A program made the translations under genes and the position numbers. The notes under the pieces are model-generated. The model ran no database searches, was not told the origin of the DNA, and was given only the letters and a program-made list of their open reading frames with translations. Below are positions 7,945 through 16,692 of a stretch of 20,224 bases of DNA, piece after piece. Where the stretch lies: NCBI GenBank assembly GCA_002385605.1, contig DGDU01000054.1, positions 48,363-68,586 on the forward strand. The letters are read 5' to 3'. Numbering within the stretch: position 1 is the stretch's first letter; each line of letters begins with the position of its first letter. Source of the stretch: Christensenella sp. UBA3944. GTDB lineage: Bacteria > Bacillota > Clostridia > Christensenellales > DTU072.

Positions 7945-8509
7945 TCAGCTCCTTAAGCGCCATATCTATTTTTTGGTGCAAAGCCTGCAAATCGGCGTCG
8001 TTTACAATAATATAATCGGCCATTTCGGCGATTTTTTCCTCGGCTTCCTGAGCCTCTACCATCCTTCTCGCAAACTCGCGGGAAACGCCGTCCCTTGCCA
8101 TAACCCTTTCTATACGCCTTTCTTTGCCCGCGACTACCGCCCAAACGGCATCGTATTTCAGCTCCGAAAGCCCGCTTTCGATAAACAAAGGTATCTCGGC
8201 AAAAACAATCTCGCCCGAATTATGCGTCTTTTGGATAAACCTTTTCATTATCTCGGGGTGGGCGATGGCGTTAAGCGTTTTGCGCTTGCCTTCGTCGTGA
8301 AAGATAAGCTCTTTTAGCTTTCTTTTGTTAAGCGCACCGCTCTCGAAGCACTCGGGAAAGGCGGCTTTCAGCTTATCCAGATATTCTTTTTCGGAAAGGA
8401 GCTCCCTGTTAACTTCGTCGGCGTCTATCACACGGTAACCGAGTTCCTTAAGCCTCGCGCTCACCTTCGATTTTCCGCTTCCCGTTCCGCCCGCTATCGC
8501 TATTATCAT
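7916..8509 (-). CDS. coaE: Dephospho-CoA kinase
   Basis: A 197-residue cytosolic enzyme that phosphorylates the ribose 3'-hydroxyl of dephospho-CoA with ATP, the last step of CoA synthesis. The P-loop GGTGSGKS is at residues 7-14, and IDADEVNREL with the DAD motif at 29-31 is typical of CoaE. A lid region with conserved basic residues (ERRIERVMARDGVSREFARRMVEAQ) and a final YIIVND strand complete the pattern. Length is normal. AAGGA at 8515-8519 lies 5 nt before the ATG. It starts 33 nt after polA and its end overlaps the Y-family polymerase start. Many Bacillota place coaE right after polA and mutM; mutM is absent here. Confidence 0.94.
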   Translation of the reverse strand: MIIAIAGGTGSGKSKVSARLKELGYRVIDADEVNRELLSEKEYLDKLKAAFPECFESGALNKRKLKELIFHDEGKRKTLNAIAHPEIMKRFIQKTHNSGEIVFAEIPLFIESGLSELKYDAVWAVVAGKERRIERVMARDGVSREFARRMVEAQEAEEKIAEMADYIIVNDADLQALHQKIDMALKELNGRQNNSTL

Positions 8510-8542
8510 ACGAATCCTTACACTTTAATCCTTTTTCTGCGG

Positions 8543-11110
8543 TTATTTAACCGAATACCAATCGTACCCGCTCTTTGCCTCGGCGACAAGCGGTACCTTA
8601 AGCGCCGCCGCCGATTCCATATTCTCTACAAGAAGCTTTTTGACAGCCTCTGCCTCGTCAAGCGGGGTGTCTATGACAAGTTCGTCATGGACCTGCAGAA
8701 TAAGCTTTGCCTTATATCCGCCGTCCTTAAGCGCCCTGCTTACCTTAAGCATGGCAATCTTTATTATATCCGCCGCCGAGCCTTGCAAGGGCATATTGAG
8801 CGCCGCTCTCTCGCCGAAGCTTCTTATGTTATGGTTTGGCGATTTTAGCTCTGGGAAAAACCTTATCCTTCCCGAAAGCGACCTTATATACCCGTTCTTT
8901 TTGGCGGATTCGACATTGCTGTCCATATACTCCAAAACGCCGGGATAGGTAAGGAAGTATCTCGCTATAAAATCCTTCGCCTTCTGCGTTGTGAGGCCCG
9001 TGTTGCGAGCAAGCCCGAAGGGGCTTATGCCGTAAATTATCCCGAAATTAACAGCCTTTGCCGCCCTTCTCATCTCCGAAGTGACCTCGCTAATCGGCAC
9101 CTCGTAAATCTTAGAGGCGGTAAGCGCGTGGATATCGGTATCCGAGTTATAAGCCTTTATAAGGTCGGTCGAGCCCGAAAAATGCGCTAGAAGCCTCAGC
9201 TCTATCTGCGAATAATCCGCCGTAATAAGGATATTTCCGGGGGACGCCACAAACATTCTGCGTATGTTTCGCCCTTCCTCGTGCCTTATGGGTATGTTCT
9301 GCAGGTTAGGCTCGTTGGAAGAAAGCCTGCCCGTGGTGGTAAGGCATTGCCTAAACACCGTGTGCACCCTGCCCGTCACGGGGTCGGCAACAGACCTCAT
9401 GCCGTTTATATATGTCGATTGCAGCTTGGTAAGCATGCGGTATCTTAATATCTCCGAAACAATGGGGTGATCCAGCTCCTCCAGTATCTCCGCCGCCACC
9501 GAGTAATTTGTCTTTCCTTTGGTCTTTCTCGAGGGCTTAAGCCCAAGCTTCTCGAACAAGATAACGCTTAGCTGCTGCGGCGAGTTAACATTAAACTGCT
9601 CGCCCGCTATCGCCCAAATTCTTGCCTGCAGCTCGTTTATCTCCTGGGTGTATTTTTCGGACAGCTCGTTAAGAATCGCGAAGTCAATCCTGAATCCCGC
9701 CTTCTCCATGTCGAAAAGTACGGGGATAAGCGGAAGCTCTATCATCCTGTACAGCTTTTCGAGGTCAAGCTCGGCAAGCCTTCTGTCCAAAACCTCGTTT
9801 AAGGCAAGCATTGCCGCCGCCCTCGATTCTCCCATACCGCAGCTTTCGGTTAACTCTTTTATGTCTTTCGGTATCCTGTTTACATCAATAAGGTAACTTT
9901 TAAGAAGTATATCCTCATACGGCATACCGATTGAAATACCGTACTCCGCCGCGCGGTGCATAAGCGTTTTTATGTCAAACACAACCTTTACGGCGCCGCC
10001 CTCAAGCACGCCCTTGAAGCACTTTAGCGCCTCGTCGTAACTCATCCCTTCGTCCAGAAGGCTTACGGCGGGCTCGATATAAAATTCTTTGGAAGTGTCG
10101 AAAGCGAAGGAAATTTTGTCCGAAAAATCTATCGCGATTTGTTTGATCTCACCGTCCAAAAGCCCAAAAAGCTCTGTCTTGTCGGCTATCTTTACGCGCT
10201 CGGGCGCGAACACAGCCTTTACTTCTATCTTTTGCGGTTTTTCTTCTTCGGGCGCGCCCTTTGCGGCTTTTTTGAACCTTTCGATAAGCGAGCGGCACTC
10301 CAGCCTGCTCAGGTGGTCGTAAAACTCCTGCCCTATCTTCCCCTCAAACGCCAAATCCTCAAGCGAGCATTCTATGGGCACATCGGTGTTTATCGAGGCA
10401 AGCCGCCTGCTTAAATAAACAAGCTCTTTATTTTCTATAAGCCTTTCCTTAAGCTTTCCTTTTATCTCGTCTATGCGGGAATAAAGGGTATCGATATCGC
10501 CGTAATCCTTTATGAGCGAAACCGCTGTCTTTTCTCCCACGCCCGGGCAACCCGGTATGTTGTCGGACGAGTCCCCCGCCAAAGCCTTGTACTCTATAAT
10601 CTGCGCGGGCGTAAAGCCCTCCTCTGCGAGGCTTTCGAGGTTATATATCTTTATATCCGTTACCCCTCTGCGGGTGTTGTAAACGGTGGTATTGTGGTCT
10701 ACAAGCTGCAAGACATCCCTGTCGCCGCTTACGATTATGGTATCGTAATCAAACCTTTTGCCCAAGGTGCCTATAATATCGTCGGCCTCGTAGCCCTCCC
10801 GCTGAAGTATTTTTATATTCATCTCGGCAAGAAGCTCTTTAAGGATATCCACCTGCGGAACAAGCTCCATTGGCATGGGCTTTCGGGTAGCCTTGTACTT
10901 ATCATAAATTCCGTGGCGGAAGGTGGGGCCTTTCAAATCAAAAACGGCGCCTATATGCGTAGGGTTATGCTCGGCTATAAGCCTCGCGAGCATCGAAAGA
11001 TAGCCGTAAACGGCGTTGGTAAAAACGCCGTCCCTCGTCGTCATCGGCGGAATAGCGTAAAACGCCCTGTTTATAAGGCTGTTACTGTCCAACAAAATAA
11101 TTTTTACCAC
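8543..11110 (-). CDS. polA: DNA polymerase I (proofreading domain degenerate)
   Basis: An 855-residue repair and Okazaki-fragment-processing polymerase. The 5' nuclease domain, residues 1-~290, has D8, YEADD 107-111, SGDRD 128-132 and GDSSDNIPG 179-187. The middle domain, ~300-470, has the 3'-5' exonuclease fold position but lacks its acidic residues: IDFSD replaces DxE, FDIKTLMHR replaces the NLKYD-type motif, and no late YxxxD is evident. It is thus probably proofreading-deficient, as in several Bacillus and Thermus enzymes. The polymerase domain has motif A ADYSQIELR (D632), motif B RRAAKAVNFGIIYG (K685) and motif C QVHDE (H808, D809, E810). The start is GTG at 11110, supported by GGAG at 11119-11122. 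It heads the polA-coaE-dinB run on the - strand. Confidence 0.96.
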   Translation of the reverse strand: MVKIILLDSNSLINRAFYAIPPMTTRDGVFTNAVYGYLSMLARLIAEHNPTHIGAVFDLKGPTFRHGIYDKYKATRKPMPMELVPQVDILKELLAEMNIKILQREGYEADDIIGTLGKRFDYDTIIVSGDRDVLQLVDHNTTVYNTRRGVTDIKIYNLESLAEEGFTPAQIIEYKALAGDSSDNIPGCPGVGEKTAVSLIKDYGDIDTLYSRIDEIKGKLKERLIENKELVYLSRRLASINTDVPIECSLEDLAFEGKIGQEFYDHLSRLECRSLIERFKKAAKGAPEEEKPQKIEVKAVFAPERVKIADKTELFGLLDGEIKQIAIDFSDKISFAFDTSKEFYIEPAVSLLDEGMSYDEALKCFKGVLEGGAVKVVFDIKTLMHRAAEYGISIGMPYEDILLKSYLIDVNRIPKDIKELTESCGMGESRAAAMLALNEVLDRRLAELDLEKLYRMIELPLIPVLFDMEKAGFRIDFAILNELSEKYTQEINELQARIWAIAGEQFNVNSPQQLSVILFEKLGLKPSRKTKGKTNYSVAAEILEELDHPIVSEILRYRMLTKLQSTYINGMRSVADPVTGRVHTVFRQCLTTTGRLSSNEPNLQNIPIRHEEGRNIRRMFVASPGNILITADYSQIELRLLAHFSGSTDLIKAYNSDTDIHALTASKIYEVPISEVTSEMRRAAKAVNFGIIYGISPFGLARNTGLTTQKAKDFIARYFLTYPGVLEYMDSNVESAKKNGYIRSLSGRIRFFPELKSPNHNIRSFGERAALNMPLQGSAADIIKIAMLKVSRALKDGGYKAKLILQVHDELVIDTPLDEAEAVKKLLVENMESAAALKVPLVAEAKSGYDWYSVK

Positions 11111-11118
11111 TATCCACG

Positions 11119-11122
11119 CTCC
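11119..11122 (-). promoter_or_regulatory. Ribosome binding site for the polA GTG start
   Basis: Read on the - strand, GGAG lies 8 nt before the GTG at 11110. The next residues (VKIILLDSNSLINRAFYA) match the conserved polA N-terminus, so the GTG start is credible. Confidence 0.6.
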
Positions 11123-11126
11123 GAAT

Positions 11127-11155
11127 AAAATATTGCGGTTTTTTTATAATTTCAA
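11127..11155 (-). promoter_or_regulatory. Possible polA promoter
   Basis: On the - strand, TTGAAA (11150-11155) is separated by 17 nt from TATTTT (11127-11132), 17 nt before the polA GTG. The -10 matches consensus at only four of six bases, and a transcript starting about 7 nt downstream would leave just enough leader for the ribosome binding site. The same 63-nt gap holds an imperfect CGGTTT/AAACCG inverted repeat that might end the upstream operon. Weak evidence. Confidence 0.3.
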
Positions 11156-11173
11156 ACCGTTAGGAATATTATA

Positions 11174-12391
11174 TCACTTTTTGGACTTGAGTTCCAGCTT
11201 CATATCCCCGAACTTAATCCAGCCGACTTTTCTGAGGAGCTCGGACACGGCGAAAGACACTATCGCGGGGATTACAAACATCAGGAGAGCTATGCCAAGC
11301 CACATCATAAGCGGGCTTATATCGGCGGATGCCTCGATAACGCCGAAGACGCCCACGAGCCCCGAGGTACCCATGCCGCCGCCGCTGGCGTTACACTTTA
11401 TCTTAAACACGGTTGTTGCCAAAGGCCCTACTATCGCGCTAGCTACAACGGGCGGGATCAGTATACGGGGGTTTTTCATAAGGTTGGGTATCTGGAGCAT
11501 ACTTGTTCCCAGCCCCTGCGCGATAAGCCCCGCGAAGCCGTTTTCCCTGAAACTCGCAACGGCAAAACCCACCATGTGCGCGGCGCAGCCCACGACCGAA
11601 GCCCCGCCCGCCAAAAGTAACATGGGCGAGTCGGGATGCGCGAGCGCGATAGACACCCAAATAGCCGCGCTCGAGGTCGGAAGCGTAAGTATCAGGCCCA
11701 TAACCACCGATATAACAATGCCCATCACAAAGGGGCTCCACTCCATTGCGGCGGCGATGCCCGTCGAAAGCTGCGCTATCGCCCAGTTTACATAAGGGGT
11801 TACAAAATACCCGAGCACGCCCGAGATTACCATAGCGGTTAGCGGTATGACCACTATGTCAAGCCCCGTCCTGCCAGCGATAAGCATACAGATTTCGCAG
11901 GTAATAAGTGCGGTAACATAGGCGCTAACGGGGTTTCCTACGGCTGCAAGGGCTATGGGGACAAACCTCTCTGCCTTAGCCCCGAAAAAGCCCGCCACCA
12001 TACAGCTGAATATGGTTAGCTTATCCGCCTTAAGCATATAAGCTATGCCGGCGCCAATCCCCGCTCCCATAAGGGCCTGGGCGGTCTTTCCTATCATCTG
12101 TATAAAGTTTCCGATATCGTTGTCCCCTGCAAGCTTGCCTATCTGCACCAGGATGGTGCCCGCGATCAATGTTGCGAACAACCCCAGCGCCATGCCCGAA
12201 AAGGCGTCTATAAACCACCTTTTTGCGAGCTTCGCTGCGATATTAGGTTTTTTCGCGGGGGGTGCCGATTTATCGGCGGCGGGGAGATTTTCCTCTTTCT
12301 TTTCCTCTTTAGCTAACTTAGAAGGCTCTGCGAGCACAAACTTTCGCGCTTCCTCCTGCGTGGGAAGCCCCAAATCATTGCCTTTTTTCAT
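11174..12391 (-). CDS. PTS_EIIC_2 / PfoR-like integral membrane protein
   Basis: A 405-residue membrane protein. Residues 1-~58 are a soluble, charged Lys/Glu/Pro/Ala-rich extension. Nine or ten membrane segments follow to about residue 390, with a short basic tail. It resembles the PTS_EIIC_2 family, which includes PfoR, first described as a regulator of perfringolysin O in Clostridium perfringens. Supporting stretches are LTLPTSSAAIWVSIALAHPD, GGASVVGCAAHMVGFAVASF and a Gly-rich CNASGGGMGTSGLVG loop. The soluble IIA and IIB parts of a PTS permease are not fused or adjacent, so sugar phosphorylation is not shown. The ATG has AAGGA with 7 nt spacing and lies 10 nt after the patatin stop, as third gene of the lacZ operon. 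The family call is fair; substrate and function are unknown. Confidence 0.8.
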   Translation of the reverse strand: MKKGNDLGLPTQEEARKFVLAEPSKLAKEEKKEENLPAADKSAPPAKKPNIAAKLAKRWFIDAFSGMALGLFATLIAGTILVQIGKLAGDNDIGNFIQMIGKTAQALMGAGIGAGIAYMLKADKLTIFSCMVAGFFGAKAERFVPIALAAVGNPVSAYVTALITCEICMLIAGRTGLDIVVIPLTAMVISGVLGYFVTPYVNWAIAQLSTGIAAAMEWSPFVMGIVISVVMGLILTLPTSSAAIWVSIALAHPDSPMLLLAGGASVVGCAAHMVGFAVASFRENGFAGLIAQGLGTSMLQIPNLMKNPRILIPPVVASAIVGPLATTVFKIKCNASGGGMGTSGLVGVFGVIEASADISPLMMWLGIALLMFVIPAIVSFAVSELLRKVGWIKFGDMKLELKSKK

Positions 12392-12401
12392 AGATACATC
12401 C

Positions 12402-13541
12402 TTATGTAAGATTATTAAGCGCCATAAAGCGTTTTTTGTGATCTAAATCCTTTCTCTCCCCGATTCTTTCTATGCCCAACTTTTTTACCTGCGCGAGAAG
12501 GGTCTTAATAAAGTCCTCGAGGCTGTACAGGCGGAACCTCTCCATCTCATACGCCTCGGCGTAGGGCTCCAGCCAGTCGAGAATTACGCCGGCGAGGTTA
12601 TCGTCTGAGGCTCCCATCGCTTTCGCCATCGCGGCGAGAATCTGCCTCTTCGAGGCGTCCTCCATGCCCTCTGTTTTTGCCAGCTTCTCAAACACGCCGT
12701 AATCGAGGCTTTCCATCACCCCGAAATAATCGGCGTCCTCCGCGGCGTAAACATAGTACCGCTTGCCCTTAAGCCCGTCCAGCGTCCTAAGGCAGTCGTA
12801 GTAGCCCAGCTTGATTTTATATTGTATTTTTTCGTTGGAAAAATCCAGCGTCCGCCCGAGCGGCTCCGAGGGCTTAATGTACAGGATATCCACCGTCTTG
12901 TCTATTACCTTGCGGTGGGGCATATAGCTAAGGGTGCGTATAACGGTAATATTATCGTAGCCCCGCCTTATAAGCGGGTTTATGGGCATATTGTCATATA
13001 TGCCGCCGTCCATATACTTCTTGCCGTTAAGCGGCTTTCTTCTGAATGCGGGGAAGTACGCGCTGGCAAGGATATAATCCTTTATCGTGCCGTAGGGCAT
13101 CTCATCCTTGAATATCTCTACGGGCGACCAGCCGTCGCTTATATCCACCGTTACGACGCCGTAATCTATGGGCGAGGCTCTCAGCTTATCCTCGTCGAGG
13201 TAGGTATCCAGCATTTTCTCCATTTTGTCCGTGGATAGCCCCCTCTCGGCGACGGCCTTTTTTAACTCGCCCCAAAGGTATTTTATAACATCCCTGTCTA
13301 TTCTTTCTCTCAGGCGGGACATATACTCGTCGTCCAAGCCGAGCACCGCCGAGGGCGTGATGTTGTTCCACAGCCGGAACAGCAAATCAAAATCACCCTG
13401 CGCCACCATGGCGCCGTTCATAGCGCCGATTGATGTGCCCATAACGCCGTCAAAGGCGTAGCCTTTTTCGAACAAAGCCTTCAGCGCCCCCACATGAAAA
13501 GCGCCTTTAGCCCCTCCCCCTTCCAAAACAAGACCGCGCAT
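12402..13541 (-). CDS. Patatin-like phospholipase / acyl hydrolase
   Basis: A 379-residue serine acyl hydrolase with a Ser-Asp dyad. The N-terminal EGGGAKGAFHVGAL supplies the oxyanion hole (GGGAKG, residues 8-13), GTSIG at 35-39 carries nucleophile Ser37, and DGG at 178-180 supplies Asp178. A DYILASAYFPAFRRKPL stretch before the Asp is typical of the family. No signal peptide or membrane segment is seen, so it is probably cytosolic. The C-terminal ~150 residues are mainly helical and unassigned. The ATG lies one nt after the lacZ stop, with only a weak GGTGA-type site upstream, suggesting translational coupling. The EIIC gene follows after 10 nt. All catalytic residues are present; the ester substrate is unknown. 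Confidence 0.93.
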   Translation of the reverse strand: MRGLVLEGGGAKGAFHVGALKALFEKGYAFDGVMGTSIGAMNGAMVAQGDFDLLFRLWNNITPSAVLGLDDEYMSRLRERIDRDVIKYLWGELKKAVAERGLSTDKMEKMLDTYLDEDKLRASPIDYGVVTVDISDGWSPVEIFKDEMPYGTIKDYILASAYFPAFRRKPLNGKKYMDGGIYDNMPINPLIRRGYDNITVIRTLSYMPHRKVIDKTVDILYIKPSEPLGRTLDFSNEKIQYKIKLGYYDCLRTLDGLKGKRYYVYAAEDADYFGVMESLDYGVFEKLAKTEGMEDASKRQILAAMAKAMGASDDNLAGVILDWLEPYAEAYEMERFRLYSLEDFIKTLLAQVKKLGIERIGERKDLDHKKRFMALNNLT

Positions 13542-13542
13542 A

Positions 13543-16500
13543 TTACTTTATCACCATTCGTATTTTAAGCGTATGAAGCATATGAGGCAAAATCTTGTAC
13601 TGTTTCTTGAGGCATGCAAGCGCGGGTATATCGCCGCCTACGCCTCTCTGCCTGCCGTCGATGTTTACGGTAAGATAATCGAGGCTCTTAAGCTCGTGCA
13701 GGTGCTTTGCCTCGTCCAGCATTTCGAGGGTGTAAGGATGTATGCTCGCCTCAAAGGGCTTTTCTATAGCTTTGATGTCGATAACCCCGCCCACGCTAAG
13801 CCACCTCATCTGAGTATGGTTGCCGTTTTCCTGCGGGTAGAGGTAATCGTGCAGGAAGTCCTCGGCGACGCCCTCATACTTCTTAAGAACGGCCGCCGTG
13901 CTGCGGTCGCAGTAGTTTTCAAACGGGCCCTTGCCGTAGAAGCTCACGCCGTCCACGCCTTCCCTAAGCGCGAAGGTGAACCCGTAGCGCACAAGCTCTT
14001 TCTTTGGTACTACCGCAAGCTCGATATCGAACTGCCCGTCGCCGTAGAACTTATACAGCGTCCTTAGCTCCTTTATGTGCGGCATCTTCCAGGCTATGGC
14101 GACATTAACGGTTTCGCCGTCTTTAAACACCTTGATCTGCGAAACCTTCAGCTTCTTCATGGCTTTCTTGAAGCGGTCTACGCCGAGATACCATTTGGCT
14201 ATCGCGAGGTTAACCTGCGGCAACCTGTCGTTATCTATGGTCGCCCTGTGGAAGTTAAGGCGGATGGGCTCTTTAAGTTTCTCCTCGCCCTGCTTATCGA
14301 GGCTAATAACCTCGCCCGTCTTTTTCTCTATAATAGCCCTGCAATCGCCGAAGCTTATAACAACCTCGAGGTCGGACTCGTAATAATTGGCGTCGCCCTT
14401 GGGCGCGGGCAGGCTGAAATCGGACACCGAAAGCATAATCTGCTCGTAGGCGACCACATGCCCCGCCTTAGCGTAAGGCTTGTCGGATTTTGTTGCCAGC
14501 GATACCAATATGGATATTTCGCCGCCCACCTTTGTTACATCGAAGGGTATGTCCACAGAGCCCATTTCGCCGGGCTTAACCGAGGGCATCGCAACCTTTT
14601 TCTTATCGATTGTCATGCCGTCCGAAATAAGCTCGACAAAGCAGTCGAAAGCCGAAAGGTCGGTGAACATATAGCGGTTAAAGAAGGCTATCTTGCCGTC
14701 TATAAGGGCGATATCCGCCTGCTGATACTGCTTCCTTACCTCGTACAAAGCGGGGTTGGGGCTTCTGTCGCCTCTTACAATGCCGTTAAAGGCAAAGTTT
14801 CCGTCGTTGGGGGTATCGCCGAAGTCGCCGCCGTAGCGCCACTCCTCGACGCCGTCCTTATTTACGACCCTGATGGTCTGGTCGGCGAAGTCCCATATAA
14901 ACCCGCCCGCCAGCCTGTCGTATTTTTTGAAGTCGTCCCAGTAATCCGAGAAGTTACCGAGGCTGTTGCCCATGGCGTGGGCGTACTCGCATTGTATAAA
15001 AGGCCTGTCCCGGTAATCCTCGGGCTTCAGCCTTGTGCCAATGCCGAGATTCCAAAGCGCCCTACAATGGGTTATGGGCTTATTTAGCCCGATATCTTTC
15101 ATTTTCTCCTGTACGGTATACATCTCCGAAAGCACATCGGAGGCCTTATGGTAGGACTCGTAATGAATAAACCTTGTTTTGTCTATCGCAAGAGCCGCTT
15201 CCCTCATTGCAAAGAAGGCATCGCCGTCGCCCGACTCGTTGCCCAGCGACCACGAAACAATGCAGGGATGGTTTTTGAATGTGTTTACCATATTGCGCAT
15301 TCTGTACACGCAATGCTCGGTCCAGAGCTTGCTGCTGCGGGGTATCATAAACGCCAGCCCGTGCGTTTCGAGGTTATTCTCGCATATCACAAGTATGCCG
15401 TACTTGTCGCAAAGGTCGTAAAACACCCTCTGGTTGGGGTAATGCGAAGTCCTTATCGCGGTGATGTTATTCCTTAGGCAAAGCTTTATATCTTCCTCGA
15501 TAAGCTCGGCCGGCACGGCGTGCCCGTAATTGGGGTGGAACTCGTGGCGGTTTACGCCGCAGAACTTAAGCGGCTTGCCGTTAAGCAGAATAAACGGCCC
15601 CCTGCCGTCCTTCATTGGCACTATTTCGACCTTGCGGAAGCCGAAATTCGTTGCTCTCCTGTCTATAAAATTGGCGCCTTCGGTAAGCTCGGCTACAATT
15701 TTGTACAGGTTCGGCGCCTCGTGCGACCACAGGGCGATGTTAGATACGCTTGTCGCGAACTTTATATCGGCGCTTTTGCCGTCCTCCAGAGCCCCCACAC
15801 TGTAAATGACGCTGGCGGCCTCTTTTCCGCCGCCGTTCAGCAAGGTTAATTTAAGCCTTCCGCTCTTAAGCGCCCTGCCCCTCGCGGCTATCTTTACCTT
15901 AGCTTTAAGAAGAGCTTCCTTGAAGTCGGGGCTTAGTTCGCTGTAAAAATACATATCGGCGATTTCAACTTTGGGCTTATAAATGAGGGTGACATCGCGG
16001 AAAATGCCCGAAAGCCTCCACATATCCTGGTCCTCGAGGTAGCTGCCCGTGCAGTAGCGGTACACAACTACCGCCAGCTTATTCTCGCCCTTTCTTACAT
16101 AAGGGGTGATGTTGTATTCCTGCTGGTCGAAGGTATCCTCGCTGTAACCCACAAACTCGCCGTTTACATAGACCTCGGCCGCGCTGTTGACGCCCCCGAA
16201 GTTAATAAACACATTGTCGTCGGTTTTTTCGACATTAAAAAAGCGCACATAGCAACCCGCGGGGTTTTTGTCCGCTTTGATGCGCGGCACGGCGGGAAGA
16301 AATACGCTTTCTATGGCTTTGGGGTATCTTACATTTGTATAAATGGGGATATCGTAGCCCGCGATTTGCCAGTTCGACGGGACTTTTATCGTGTCGAAGC
16401 CGCTTAAATCTGCCCCGGGCTTTTCAAAACCTTCGGGAATTTCCTTTACCTTGCCGCAAAACTTAAATTTCCAATCGCCGTTTAAGCTTACGGTCTTATA

Positions 16501-16590
16501 ATTATTAAAAGCATCGAGGGGAAATCCCGATGCGTACCTTTCTATGCTGTTAACATTGTATATTTTAGCTTTGTTCCAGTATTTCCTCAT
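13543..16590 (-). CDS. lacZ: Beta-galactosidase, LacZ type (glycoside hydrolase family 2)
   Basis: A 1015-residue enzyme close in length and layout to E. coli LacZ, cleaving terminal beta-galactosides such as lactose. It has an N-terminal jelly-roll with DQDMWRLSGIFRDV, Ig-like domains, and a TIM barrel with NRHEFHP and NNLETHG. The acid/base Glu452 lies in SLGNESGDGD and the nucleophile Glu535 in CEYAHAMGNS (E. coli 461 and 537). A C-terminal Bgal_small domain has FYGKGPFENYCDR, YPQENGNHTQMRW and KHLHELKSLDYLTVNIDGRQRGVGGD. There is no signal peptide, so it is likely cytosolic and would need an uptake system. GGAG at 16597-16600 lies 6 nt before the ATG. First gene of a likely lacZ-patatin-EIIC operon. 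Activity on other beta-galactosides is possible. Confidence 0.97.
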   Translation of the reverse strand: MRKYWNKAKIYNVNSIERYASGFPLDAFNNYKTVSLNGDWKFKFCGKVKEIPEGFEKPGADLSGFDTIKVPSNWQIAGYDIPIYTNVRYPKAIESVFLPAVPRIKADKNPAGCYVRFFNVEKTDDNVFINFGGVNSAAEVYVNGEFVGYSEDTFDQQEYNITPYVRKGENKLAVVVYRYCTGSYLEDQDMWRLSGIFRDVTLIYKPKVEIADMYFYSELSPDFKEALLKAKVKIAARGRALKSGRLKLTLLNGGGKEAASVIYSVGALEDGKSADIKFATSVSNIALWSHEAPNLYKIVAELTEGANFIDRRATNFGFRKVEIVPMKDGRGPFILLNGKPLKFCGVNRHEFHPNYGHAVPAELIEEDIKLCLRNNITAIRTSHYPNQRVFYDLCDKYGILVICENNLETHGLAFMIPRSSKLWTEHCVYRMRNMVNTFKNHPCIVSWSLGNESGDGDAFFAMREAALAIDKTRFIHYESYHKASDVLSEMYTVQEKMKDIGLNKPITHCRALWNLGIGTRLKPEDYRDRPFIQCEYAHAMGNSLGNFSDYWDDFKKYDRLAGGFIWDFADQTIRVVNKDGVEEWRYGGDFGDTPNDGNFAFNGIVRGDRSPNPALYEVRKQYQQADIALIDGKIAFFNRYMFTDLSAFDCFVELISDGMTIDKKKVAMPSVKPGEMGSVDIPFDVTKVGGEISILVSLATKSDKPYAKAGHVVAYEQIMLSVSDFSLPAPKGDANYYESDLEVVISFGDCRAIIEKKTGEVISLDKQGEEKLKEPIRLNFHRATIDNDRLPQVNLAIAKWYLGVDRFKKAMKKLKVSQIKVFKDGETVNVAIAWKMPHIKELRTLYKFYGDGQFDIELAVVPKKELVRYGFTFALREGVDGVSFYGKGPFENYCDRSTAAVLKKYEGVAEDFLHDYLYPQENGNHTQMRWLSVGGVIDIKAIEKPFEASIHPYTLEMLDEAKHLHELKSLDYLTVNIDGRQRGVGGDIPALACLKKQYKILPHMLHTLKIRMVIK

Positions 16591-16614
16591 ACCTTTCTCC
16601 GAACATCGTAATAA

Positions 16615-16627
16615 CGGTACAATACCG
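16615..16627 (-). repeat. Small inverted repeat in the lacZ leader
   Basis: CGGTA and TACCG arms around a 3-nt loop lie in the presumed 5' leader of lacZ, 25 nt upstream of the ATG. A CCCG/CGGG pair lies just upstream of it in the transcript. It could form a small leader hairpin or be a regulator site. I do not recognise a LacI-family or CcpA consensus. Confidence 0.3.
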
Positions 16628-16663
16628 AACCCGCCCCTTTTACGGGCCTACTAAGTTTCAAAT

Positions 16664-16692
16664 ATTTTAACACATTCAAATAAGGAATTCAA
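16664..16692 (-). promoter_or_regulatory. Sigma-A type promoter for the lacZ operon
   Basis: On the - strand, TTGAAT (16687-16692) and TAAAAT (16664-16669) are separated by exactly 17 nt. Each matches its consensus hexamer at most positions. It lies about 74 nt upstream of the lacZ ATG. A second TATAAT (16709-16714) sits a little farther upstream but lacks a well-spaced -35. The region is AT-rich, which fits a promoter. Confidence 0.6.

Noticed and set aside
14077..15087. A 336-codon open frame on the + strand opposite lacZ
   Set aside because: It lies fully inside a well-supported beta-galactosidase gene including its active site, and its translation resembles nothing known.
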